Of a stretch of 64,000 nt of DNA, positions 31,644 through 42,038 are shown one piece after another. Location: the NCBI GenBank assembly GCA_012845835.1, contig JABAKD010000016.1, positions 10,058,121-10,122,120 of the forward strand. Direction: 5' to 3'. Position 1 is the first letter of the stretch, and each line of letters opens with the position of its first letter. The stretch is from Undaria pinnatifida (lineage: Eukaryota; Sar; Phaeophyceae; Laminariales; Alariaceae). The translations under genes were made by a program, and so were the position numbers. A model generated the notes under the pieces. It had not been told where the DNA came from, did not search any database, and was given only the letters and a program-made list of their open reading frames with translations.

Positions 31644-34600
31644 TTGAAGTTGAAATTTGCGAAGCGGACCAAGGCTAGTGCGGGAGAAGGCTCCGCCAAC
31701 AGTGGGGGTGGTGGAGGTTCAGGATCAGGCGTGTGGAAGCTGGTCGGGCAAGAACGGGACTCAGCTTCTTCTGGCAATCCTGATTGGCCGTGACCGAGCA
31801 AGGGTTGTGACGGCTTCCTCATCGCACGAAATAGGAAAAACAGGAGTTCCTCCAGTACGCTGTCTGCGACACCTGCAGGAGTGACGAGCCTTCCACGTGC
31901 CAAGCTTTTCATAACCTTAACAAGAAGCACTGGGGAAGCGGCGACAACCCTCGTGTGTGTGACTGGGGTGACGCGGACACCTGTGATTCACCTTCGATCG
32001 GCGTCCCTAACGAAGGAGCTGAGAGCTTGACGAAACGTGAGTTTCATTTCTTCGTGTTGTTGGAATTTGATGTTTGCTGTCAGCTACTATTTTTTTTATA
32101 TGGGTACCTAGGATGACGTTTTAGGCTGAGGGCTAACGAGAGAGCAGAACGCGGCTGACCAGAGCGAAGCGGCGAAACTTAGCCTACTCTGAAAATAGTA
32201 TAGTGAAGGAACCCTTCACCTCTACGCGCCCTTACAAGTTGAAAGAACTTGAAAGGGCTGGGCGTGCTCTACAAAGTTTTTCCATCACGGCACGGTGTTC
32301 AGGCACGCCGACGAGTCCCAACTCCGCGAGCGCGGGGCATGAGAAGTCTCTCCCGGGGACGGCTAGCGATCTTCCCCGAAAGGTAGAGAATCGTAAAAAA
32401 AGTGCAAATCCCACCCAGCTCCTGGCGTACCACAGGACCACAGGTGTACCGCTGCACTGCCGTATTGATACTCTGTATGCTGCCGTTATAGATTGGTCTG
32501 TACGTGCTGCTCCACTGCTGTTGTACTGCTGTTGTACTGCTGTGATGATGGGGTGCGACCGTCCAATTCGCTCCGTACCGTCTCTTTCCGATAGACATGT
32601 GCCTGCATTTTTATTCGAGTTTGTGTAATCGTACTCTTTGTCTTACCGAGTTCGGGTCCGAGTCCAACCCGTCGCCTAGCGACACCTTCTTCTTTTTCAG
32701 TCAACAGGAGTTGCCTAGCGACACCTCCTTCTTACGGGCACTGCAGCTTGCAGCAAAAGTTTTCTTCATCGTACTCCTGTACCGTATGAGTCTCAGTTAC
32801 GGTATAAGTACCCGTCGACTCGCGGCCGCTATGGATTGGTCGGTACGTGCTGCTCCACTGCTGTTGTACTGCTGTTGTACTACTGCTGTGATGGTGGGGT
32901 GAAAAGTCGGTCTACAAGCAAGTTACATCTGCCTCAAGTAGTGTTCGTTTTCACCATCGCAAGGTAGCACCTCACAGTCCCTGACAGATCCTCTGAGGCG
33001 GAGAAACATAGGTGAATCTCCGCCAAAAGGTAGCACCTCACAGTCCCTGACAGATCCTCTGAGGCGGAGAAACATAGGTGAATCTCCGCCAACGCTAGAT
33101 TCGATCGGACGTCGCATCGCAAGGTGGCATCTCACAGTCCCCTGTACGTGACCACAAACCACCACAGCCTCACCCTCTTGGTATCCCCCGATACAGCTCA
33201 ATATGTAACAACAACCACCTCTACTTTCACATATCTCCCATCCTCGCCCTCAGACCGGGGCGCCTCTACTGGATGACGGGGCCGCCGTTGAGGCGGCCCC
33301 GTCCGCTTGTACTACTGAATCTGATGATGTTGAGAGTTTCCCGTTGTCAGTGTGTTCAGCGCCGTGCGACATAGGTAAGACACCAAATGTCAACACCCTG
33401 TATTTTCGGTAGTGCTGCGTTGAGTGTTGGCTGAGTGTGCTGCAAGTTGTGCGCAATAGACTACCAGTATGTGGTTTTGGGTGTTGGTGAACTCAAGCGA
33501 ATCCTGTTTCCAATAATGATGCACATTGAAATTTACATTGTTTGACCTTGTGTGTCTGTCTGCAACGTCTGCTGTTGTAGCATGTGTGTGCTACACCAGC
33601 AGCGTGGTCGAACTACCACACGGTGTGGAAGCTGTGCTTGGGGACACGTAGCCTGAACAAACTCAAGTTCGCCTTGGTGGTCACGGAGGGCAGTCCCGTC
33701 GTCGGGGTAAGCATGTTGTACTAGTTGTCTACGCAGTTGTGTGCTGTGATTTCTTTTTCATGCGTACAAACACACTTTTGCATGTACGAGTACGTGTACG
33801 GGGCAGTCCCGTCATCGGGGTATAAGCGGGAATTGTACAAGTACTCAGGTCTACGAGTAGACCTATGCAGTGACGCTGTGTGATGCGATTTATTTTTCAT
33901 ACGTACAGCCAAACACACTTCATGTATGTACGACTACGAGTACGGGGCAGTCCCGTCATCGGGGTAAGCGGGTGTTGGACAAGTGGTCCATGCAGTGACG
34001 CTTTGTGCTGTGATATAAACACACGTTTTGGATGTGCGACTACGACTACGTGGTATCTATACATGTAAGACGCAATGAAAACGGGAAAGTCTCATCACAG
34101 GGGTCGGCCAGGGTTGTAAAAATGGTCCATGCAGTGATAAATAACACAGCAGCATGATAACTCAGCACCAGTCGCAGCACACACTGGAGGTTGATATATA
34201 GCAGTAAACAGAAGCTGAAGTTAACCTGGGTGATGCTGGAGAGCAGTCCCGTGATTGGGGTTAGCGAGTTGTTCATGTAGTGACGCGGTGTACTACTACT
34301 GTTACTCATTTTTCAAACAACCACATGAACTCTTTGTATTAACGAGTACAAGTAGGGTGCGCAACCTCTTCAGGAATCGCAGTACACGTCGGTCGTAATA
34401 GTGTTGATAGCAGTAATAGAGTAGTACCGAACAATATATACAGCAGGTACTGTCTCTTACCCTTCGTTGTCGGTATTCCGCCGGTAGGCCTTATATAGCA
34501 GTGTACCGGGGCTTACGCTTACCAGTTGCGACTGTGAATAACACCCTGTATTTTCGGTAGTGCTGCGTTGAGTGTTGGCTGAATGTGCTGCAAGTTGTGC

Positions 34601-36444
34601 GCAATAGACTACCAGTATGTGGTCTTGGGTGTTGGTGAACTCAAGCGAATCCTGTTTCCAATAATGATGCATATTGAAATTTACATTGTTTGACCTTGTG
34701 TGCCTGTCTGCAACGTCTGCTGTAGCATGTGTGTGCTACACCAGCGTGGTCGAACTACCACACGGTGTGGAAGCTGTGCTTGGGGACACGTAGCCTGAAC
34801 AAACTCAAGTTCGCCTTGGTGGTCACGGAGGGCAGTCCCGTCGTCGGGGTAAGCATGTTGTACTAGTTGTCTACGCAGTTGTGTGCTGTGATTTCTTTTT
34901 CATGCGTACAAACACACTTTTGCATGTACGAGTACGTGTACGGGGCAGTCCCGTCATCGGGGTATAAGCGGGAATTGTACAAGTACTCAGGTCTACGAGT
35001 AGACCTATGCAGTGACGCTGTGTGATGCGATTTATTTTTCATACGTACAGCCAAACACACTTCATGTATGTACGACTACGAGTACGGGGCAGTCCCGTCA
35101 TCGGGGTAAGCGGGTGTTGAACAAGTGGTCCATGCAGTGACGCTTTGTGCTGTGATATAAACACACGTTTTGGATGTGCGACTACGACTACGTGGTATCT
35201 ATAAATGTAAGACGCAATGAAAACGGGAAAGTCTCATCACAGGGGTCGGCCAGGGTTGTAAAAATGGTCCATGCAGTGATAAATAACACAGCAGCATGAT
35301 AACTCAGCACCAGTCGCAGTGCACACTGGAGGTTGATATATAGCAGTAAACAGAAGCTGAAGTTAACCTGGGTGATGCTGGAGAGCAGTCCCGTGATTGG
35401 GGTTAGCGAGTTGTTCATGTAGTGACGCGGTGTACTACTACTGTTACTCATTTTTCATACAACCACATGAACTCTTTGTATTAACGAGTACAAGTAGGGT
35501 GCGCAACCTCTTCGGGAATCGCAGTACACGTCGGTCGTAATAGTGTTGATAGCAGCAGTAATAGAGTAGTACCGAACAATATATACAGCAGGTACTGTCT
35601 CTTACCCTTCGTTGTCGGTATTCCGCCGGTAGGCCTTATACAGCAGTGTACCGGGGCTTACGCTTACCACTTGCGACTGTGAATCCCGTTCGTTCCTGTC
35701 CCAGTGGTGGTTTCATAGGTGTTAGCAACGTTGTGGTATCAGGCAGGGCTTTGCCCATAAACGACCGCTTTCATTACAACAGTGTTAAATTGTACGACTT
35801 CCTTTCAAACTTTGGAAATCGACGACAGCTACGTGGCCTTACTATTTTGAACATTCACTGAAAGCAAGGTATTCCCATCCGTTGTTGTCGTTTGCAGAAG
35901 CCCTGCGAAGCAGCCGCCGAGGGCCGCCAAGTCGGCGAGGACATAAACACGAAGTGCACCGGCGACATCAAGGTCGGTGACCTCCTGAAGAAGGCAGGCG
36001 ACCACTTGCTCGATATACATCCCGCATTCCATTCCCACGGTGCCACGAGGGCGTTCGACATCAAGGTACGTTCTACTCTTATCTTGCGTCCTGTGTGTCA
36101 CGAGTCGAGACATCCATGTCTCTTGCTCAAGACTAGGGGATGGCGTGCGGATATAGTCTATGAAATGCGGCTCTTTTTCCGAGTACCAAGAGCAAGCACA
36201 ACAATACCACAACAATTACGAACAACGAAAGGAGCTCCAATAATTTGGATGGTTACGACATCTGCTGGAGAGAAGTACGAATACTTTTTTACACATACTT
36301 ATCGACGTCCTCCCGCCATGCTTCAACGTTTGTGGACAGATCCACAAGATCATCGACAAAAAACAAGAGTGCAAGGTGCTGGGTACCTCTGCTGAGGAGG
36401 AAGAGTCCAAGCAAGCCTGCATGCTCCTTCGGAAGCAATGTTGA
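31644..36444 (+). pseudogene. Cysteine-rich protein gene, copy 2 (broken exon 1, duplicated exon 3)
   Basis: Equivalents of the copy 1 exons are 31644-32036, 33351-33374, 33603-33706, 34745-34848 (second exon 3), 35898-36065 and 36340-36444. Exon 1 has a premature TGA at 31791-31793, where copy 1 has TGC, and a 2 bp insertion near 31850 that shifts the frame. The last two exons are intact; exon 4 appears identical to copy 1 and exon 5 has one silent change. Each exon 3 is 104 bp, so including both would break the frame. The locus is either a pseudogene or uses alternative 5' exons with one exon 3 chosen. Confidence 0.65.
32090..33310. other. Insertion in intron 1 of copy 2 with its own duplications
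   Basis: The segment is absent from copy 1. It contains two near-identical blocks with ACCTCACAGTCCCTGACAGA and GGCGGAGAAACATAGGTGAA (32966-33090, about 60 bp each). It also has two related blocks with GCTGCTCCACTGCTGTTGTA (32505 and 32848). No coding domain or terminal repeat was identified. Confidence 0.55.
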
Positions 36445-36875
36445 CAGCACGTTCTTTATAGAACGTTAAGCTGTGGTTTATTATACCAGCATCGTTTTTT
36501 GAGAACTATGCCTAAATGCGTGCTCTTCGTCTTTCAGGAATACAAATGTACTTCACATGTTTGCGGTGTGTGCGTTCAAGTTCCTGCTTCCAGCATGTTT
36601 TTTTTGGCACTGCGCTCCTTTACATCTTAAGTTGTAGTTTTCCTGTCTCTATCCTTGACAAGCGCGTGCCTGGTGTTTATGCACTGCGATAATTTATTAT
36701 TGATGATCGACTTAGAGAGAGCTACTGATAAGTGTACAGGTGCTACCTGAGAGGTGGAAGGATATGCCAAGCAAGTCCTCCGACGTGCCCATCATGGACT
36801 GGGCGAATGGATGATAATAACAAACTCATAATCATAATCGTCTCTATCCTGTACCGTTGTACTATATATGGACCT

Positions 36876-36997
36876 CTTGGCATTTTCAAGTCGCCAGTTG
36901 CGCCATTTGTGCTTCTTTTCCGCCTTCCTACTGAATGTCCATTCCTCCTTCCGCAATCGTAGCGGGCGGCGCCCAGCCGCCCGCGAGCGAAGCCCTT
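36876..36997 (+). mobile_element. Short hairpin-bearing repeat, copy 2
   Basis: Part of the duplicated unit; identical in layout to 27676-27801 and followed by a (TA)n run instead of family A sequence. Confidence 0.55.
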
Positions 36998-37230
36998 GTA
37001 TATATATATATTTTGCACACTTTCACTTTCCAGCTTCTGGACAAGCCGTGGTCACAGGTGTCATCCCTTCTCCCCGGTTCTTGCCTTGAATTTTTTATCG
37101 CGCATAGGGTTCAGCAATCCCACTGCTCGTCGATTGTTCATCGAGTGTTGCTAACTCACGCTCTCGCGCTTTCCGCAAGTCAATTTAATTTGTTCACAAG
37201 AAAAAGTCTCAACGAATTCATACGAGTATG

Positions 37231-37306
37231 CACTCGGCGGGGCTCGAACTCACGAAACTGACCTATATCAGGCTCGATGATAACCTGATACGCCACCGGG
37301 GCGACC
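37231..37306 (-). mobile_element. tRNA-derived SINE head
   Basis: On the minus strand the sequence starts GTCGCCCCGGTGGCGTATCA, an A-box-like segment with one mismatch. It continues to a B box, GAGTTCGAGCCCC, about 45 nt later. The first bases GCCCCGGTGG match the head at 39111. No functional cloverleaf forms, so it is a SINE or tRNA pseudogene. Confidence 0.45.
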
Positions 37307-37317
37307 GATATAACAGA

Positions 37318-37772
37318 ATCTCGAGACAAAACCAAGCAGGTAGAAGAGCCATCTCTTCGGCCTTTGGCCCTGGCTTTAGCACGGCCGCTGACACTCCAGC
37401 CAGCCTCTCTCTGCTGTAGGCATGAACGAATGCGGTTGATTCGCAGCGAACTATCCCGCTGTGCTCGCTTCTATGTGGCCATTGTCCATGCCATTTCATG
37501 TCACCTCCCTTCTGTTTTGAGCTCGTCGTCGTACGGTTGAGGTACGAGGAAACCCGTACGTACTTGGTGAGAACAGCAGTACGTACGACGAGCATGAACG
37601 CCAACTGACGACATTGGCAAGCACACAACAGCAGGTGTAGCAGCAATAGCCGAAGGGCGAAACTTCTAGCACATAATGCAGCAACTAGTAGCAACCAGAA
37701 CTACAGCAGATAGCTCAAAGTGCAATGCGAGTGCCGTTGGCAAGTTTAGTCGCACACGCATCACTCTGTCCA
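37318..37772. repeat. ~430 bp repeat, copy 2
   Basis: Partner of 30838-31270. It differs by a few substitutions and a 3 bp insertion in AGAAGAGCC. Confidence 0.8.
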
Positions 37773-38189
37773 ATACATAACAACCGTTTATGTCCATATT
37801 GATGAAGAAAAAAATATTACATTTCCTGTAAGAATGATACGTCGTACGAGCGGACGTTCTGGTGTGGTGCTGCCGGGAGACCATCGAGCACACCGCATGT
37901 TTTACACAAACAAGAGCTAACAAGAGGCAGGGCAGGGGCCCCCAACACAGAGACACGTGACAACCACGGCCAGCTGTCGATCGCGTAATTCGCCGGTAGT
38001 CCGTGCTTCGGTGGGTGTATCGGAAGTCGTTCGTAGTACTACAGCTGTAGACCGTCGAAAGACCACGTGATATGTGACATCCCGTTCTGGTGGCAGCCTC
38101 GCCAGTAGACCCCTCAATTTTTTTTTCTTTTCTTTTTCTTGGCCCCATGCACCCATTTCCTTTCCTTTCTCTTCTTTGTTCTTTGTTTC

Positions 38190-38540
38190 TTCTTTCCAAT
38201 TGACTTGCGGCTGTTGTGCGTATGCGTAGTGATAGATACTACGTGTGATATATACGTGGTAGTCTTTCTTGGGTGGCAAGCGGTATAGTCGGTTTTCCCA
38301 GGCGCGAGTAATGAGACGTATGCACCGGTATGGACCTGGCACATCGTATACTGACTCCCGATTTCACTTTTATATGTTTCTGGTGGAGGCATGAATTGCG
38401 TCAGCTGTGATTTATGCGTGTACCACCTTAGGTTGTTTGTGTTTTTCCCTACGGTATTCCTCTGCTCCAGAGTGACTGGAACCAGTCCTGGACCACGGAC
38501 TGGATTGTGCGAGTTAATGTGAGAACAACAACAACAACTG
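38190..38540. repeat. Dispersed repeat copy (uninterrupted partner of 19780-21060)
   Basis: It runs from TTGACTTGCGGCTG to a short (AAC)n at 38523-38538 without the 950 bp insertion found in the other copy. It therefore shows the pre-insertion state. Confidence 0.75.
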
Positions 38541-39110
38541 AAATATTGCCTGTTTCTTGACCTTTCAGCTGCTTCCTGACAATTTGGTTTTTCTTCCAAC
38601 ACGATTTTGAACTTTTTCGCGATTTTTTCTTTTTTTTTGTTGTCTAGTAAGTTGAACTTCTTATTATTTGCCGCTAATTATCCGCCTGTGCATTAGTTGC
38701 GGAACGGTGCAGCTTTAGCTTTTCTTTGATTACCACCATTTGTTTTGTACTTGACGAAGCTTCATCGGCTGAGATCTGGGCTTGGCTCATCAGCTCCACA
38801 CCGCCCAGCACCCCATCGCAGCGCTGTAGCTCACAGCAACGAAGCGCCGTGCAATGCCCTGCGGCTCAGCTCAACAGCGCACCGCAGCGCAGCGCTAGCT
38901 CAGCAGAGCGAAGCGCTATGCTTTGCCGTGCTCTGCCGTCGCGATCGTTCGTTGTTCATGATATCTAAAACTCCGCGTACGCTGGTACTTATTATCGGTA
39001 TTTGGCGCTTTATTCTATATCGCGTCAACCATCGTAATATCATACAATATGGGGGAGGGAATGTCATATCTGTGCAAAGATCCTGTTTTGTTTTAATCAA
39101 TTATCAGCCG
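38541..39110. other. No gene recognised
   Basis: Contains a GCAGCGCAGCG-like low-complexity stretch at 38780-38930 with AGCTCA and AGCAACGAAGCGC units, and T-rich DNA related to 24300-24420. Confidence 0.4.
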
Positions 39111-39235
39111 GCCGCCCCGGTGGTCTAGTGGTTTTACCCTCGAATACTACTAACGTTTGGTTGTCCTTGAGTTCGACACCCACCACGATGAAATTTGACT
39201 TTATTTGCAAAAATGCAATAAAAAAAATAGATCAA
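39111..39235 (+). mobile_element. tRNA-derived SINE with intact A and B boxes
   Basis: GCCGCCCCGGTGGTCTAGTGG contains a perfect A box (TGGTCTAGTGG), as in Glu/Asp/Gly-type tRNAs. GAGTTCGACACCC is a good B box about 40 nt downstream. The acceptor strands do not pair, so it is not a working tRNA. A-rich sequence with AATAAAAAAAATAG ends the head region near 39232. Confidence 0.55.
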
Positions 39236-39249
39236 CTGCTGAGAGCGCC

Positions 39250-39430
39250 TGCTAGGTACAATTCGACGCGAGTCGACGAGGGAAGAAAATGCTCGATTCT
39301 CCTCGCGGTAAAAATGAAGGCACGTGCCGAAGTGGGGAGGGAGGAGGAGGGCCCGCTATGTGACCCCGGATCTGAGTTACTACTGGGAGGGAGCGCGAGA
39401 ATGGTGCGGGGATGATAAATGGGATGAAGA
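39250..39430 (+). repeat. Dispersed repeat (partner of 44290-44510)
   Basis: Shares TCGACGCGAGTCGA, TTCTCCTCGCGGTAAAAA, GTGGGGAGGGAGGAGGAGGG, TGACCCCGGATCTGAGT and AATGGGATGAA with 44290-44510. A shorter related piece is at 23578-23640. Confidence 0.55.
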
Positions 39431-40138
39431 AAAAAAAATGTCAAGGTATATGATTATTTCTACCAGTAAATAATATGTCAGTCTCTAGGAAATACGCATG
39501 GCACCACCAGCAGTCGTCATGGTGGAGACACTCCGGATCTACGAATATTATGTATTGAGGGGACGCGTCCGATTTCGACAATGTGAAAGCACCCACGAAG
39601 CAAAGATAGCAGACACACATATCCCGCCTTCTCGAGAAAAAACAGAGAAGAAGCGCTACGCCAACCTGCCGTACGAGCAAAGCCACCCCCGCACCTATCG
39701 TAGACAACGCCGACGCAACGAGAGATCGCCCTCCTCTTCTTCGTCTTTCTCCTCGCCCGCAACCACGCAGACCAATCAATGCGACAGCCTCCACGTAACA
39801 AACAAAACAATCTTCTTCCAAAACCTCGCCGGCTGACATGGCCGCTTGTCGACGTTTGATGCAAACCGACTTTGCATCCTGTCGACTTCGAACCTCCATT
39901 GCCACGGGGACAGCAGTGCAGTCTCTTCATTAATGCCAAGGCCTCTTTCGTTTCGCCTAGAGGCGACGCAGGTTCTCAATAATACTATTTTCGGTATTTT
40001 TGTTTGATAGACGCCAACTTTTACTTGACGGCTTATTTAACATAGTGTGTTTCGCCTATCCTTGCCTTCTTTGCTGTATAATATTACGTTTTTTTTCTGT
40101 CAAATCATGACTTTCATAATCCCATGTTCGTATTAAAC
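39431..40138. other. No gene recognised
   Basis: Overlapping open frames on both strands (39498-39836 plus, 39441-39905 minus) lack recognisable domains. The minus frame has hydrophobic stretches but no signature. Confidence 0.35.
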
Positions 40139-40265
40139 TCTTGGCATTACTTTAAAGTTTAATGCATGCCAAATCGGACAGCTACACCTTAAGTTGTCAA
40201 AGTGCTGCCCTGCCCTACCCGAAGCATGGGCGCCGGCATATGCCGGCGCCCATGCGGAGCCCTTG
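40139..40265 (+). mobile_element. Short hairpin-bearing repeat, copy 3
   Basis: CTCTTGGCATTACTTTAAAG at the left; a perfect hairpin GGGCGCCGGCATATGCCGGC with GCCC and GGAGCCCTTGTA at the right. Here the hairpin arms differ in sequence from the other copies yet still pair, so the fold rather than the sequence is kept. Confidence 0.55.
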
Positions 40266-40450
40266 TATATTATTAAATTACACTCCAGCTACGAGATGAA
40301 GGATTTGGTCGACACTGATTTTCGCAACATTTTGTGTGATCCTCCGATCGCGCGTATTAATTACTTCGAAGTATAATATATGTCGGGGCTTGCTATACGC
40401 GTGGTGCTGGGTCTAGGCGATCGTGCGGGGTGTGGGGTTATATGTAGAGC
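40266..40450 (-). repeat. Family A fragment
   Basis: ATTACACTCCAGCTACGAGA, GATCGCGCGTATTAAT and ATACGCGTGGTGCTGGGTCTAG identify two family A blocks joined here. Confidence 0.5.
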
Positions 40451-40786
40451 TCAGCAGCGCAGCGCAGCGCCGTGCGGTGTCGTGCCTTGCCCTTCGTTTT
40501 GCGATGCTGTGTCGTGCGGCGCTGTGCGTTCTTTCGAACATGCAGCAGTAACAGTATGTAGTAGTAGTAGTACCAGATATGATACAGGTACCAGGTGTAT
40601 GTACGTGTTGTGTATACTCACACGAGGTCTTTTGCTTTCTTCAGTTAGTTGATTGTCCTGTCTCGGTGCCCATGCCCCCCCCCCCCCCCCCCCCGCAAAT
40701 ATCACACGTACTAGCTGTCTTTCGGAACGTGACATCAACAAGCACAACAGCACAGCACAGGGCAATTAGCTCTGCACAAGCACCCC
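40451..40786. other. No gene recognised
   Basis: GCAGCGC-rich DNA, a short (GTA)n near 40558, and a run of about 18 C at 40676-40694. Confidence 0.5.
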
Positions 40787-40947
40787 TCTTGGCATTGTCA
40801 GTTCGCTATTCGCACCAAATAAATACTCGAGTAATAAATATAATCACGGGCCTCTTCTTCCCGCGCCCTTCACATGTTTCAGTTGCATTCTTCTTCCTTG
40901 CGCGAGCGTAGCGGGCGACGTCAGCCACCCGCGGAGCGGAGCCCTGT
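40787..40947 (+). mobile_element. Short hairpin-bearing repeat, copy 4
   Basis: CTCTTGGCATTGTCAGTTCG to CGAGCGTAGCGGGCGACGTC, hairpin, then GGAGCGGAGCCC. Confidence 0.55.
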
Positions 40948-41205
40948 GCTTTCCTTAGAACCACACAGAGTACCACCAGGTATTTAGGCGAAGTACCAGG
41001 TACCAGGTACCGGAAGTACGCGTGTGTATTCGTCTTTTTGCTTTCTTTCGTCGTTAATTTTGTTCTCCATCATCTCGGTCCTCTTCTTCGCGTTTTTTTC
41101 TTCACAAACAAATTGATTTTACACCCTTACTACTGCCGATCAGAACGTGACACCGCCAACATACAGCATAGCACAGACTAGGCAATCAGCTCCGCGCAAG
41201 TAGCT

Positions 41206-41343
41206 CTTGGCATTATCAAATCGCTAGTTGCACTAAATCGTGTGGGCCTCTTCTTTCTGCCCCCTTCACACATGGATAGTTGAAATTTTCCTTGCGCGAG
41301 CGTAGCAGGCAGCGTCAGCCGCCCGCGGAGCGGAGCCCTTGTA
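41206..41343 (+). mobile_element. Short hairpin-bearing repeat, copy 5
   Basis: CTCTTGGCATTATCAAATCG to GGCAGCGTCAGCCGCCCGCG and GGAGCGGAGCCCTTGTA. Confidence 0.55.
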
Positions 41344-42038
41344 CAATAAAACATGTTGCTTTTCACCGTAGGTACTGCACTGCACGATAACTGTAATTGC
41401 TGCTGCTGCTGCATGTATGTACTACGCTGTGGTATGTGATACATGTGTTCCAGGGTGGCTAGCGATGGCGTTGTATTTTAGCCACGAAGCAAACACGAAG
41501 GCCATGCATTTTTCTGTGCCGTCGCGTGCGTGCAGTAGGTCGGAGTTCGAACGCCAAGAAGGAAGGGCGAGCAAATGAGAAGGACCGAAATCCGAAGGCC
41601 AACAGGGAAGCAATCAATTTCCTCAAATCAAGCTGTACCGATCAATCAGCCCTTCACGTGCACACTCATTGGTCTAATTTATCCCGAGAGTCGTAAATGA
41701 CCCGAATCTTTGGTGACTCAACGCATGTCATCACCGCGAAAAGCCCGTGAAATACGTACGAGCGGGTAGCTGTTTTAATTTTAGAAGCTTGAGAGGGCTC
41801 CAAAAGGCGACCACCTGAGGCACCAGAGCTGTACCCTCTCTTAAGCGCTAGGAACAGGAGTAGCGACGCGAGAACGGAGTGAGGCATCTGCGCAAGAATC
41901 TTGCAGTACTATCGGGCACCGTCGGGGCTGGCATTGGTAAACTACCCCAGGAGCTGGTTCTATTTTCACGAACAAAACGCGAGAGGTTTTTCTTGTTTTT
42001 TCTTTTGCACGCGAAGAAAAGTTGTTTTCAGCCGGGGG

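Larger units (their letters stand above)
31309..36997 (+). repeat. Large duplicated unit, copy 2
   Basis: It matches 24480-27801 at both ends. Inside, 32090-33310 is extra sequence in intron 1. The segment from AACACCCTGTATTTTCGG to GCGACTGTGAAT (intron 2, exon 3 and intron 3) is present twice in a row, at about 33390-34538 and 34539-35684. Confidence 0.85.

Noticed and set aside
39441-39905. Membrane protein on the minus strand
   Set aside because: Hydrophobic stretches are scattered and the opposite strand is equally open; there is no signature and no splice structure.
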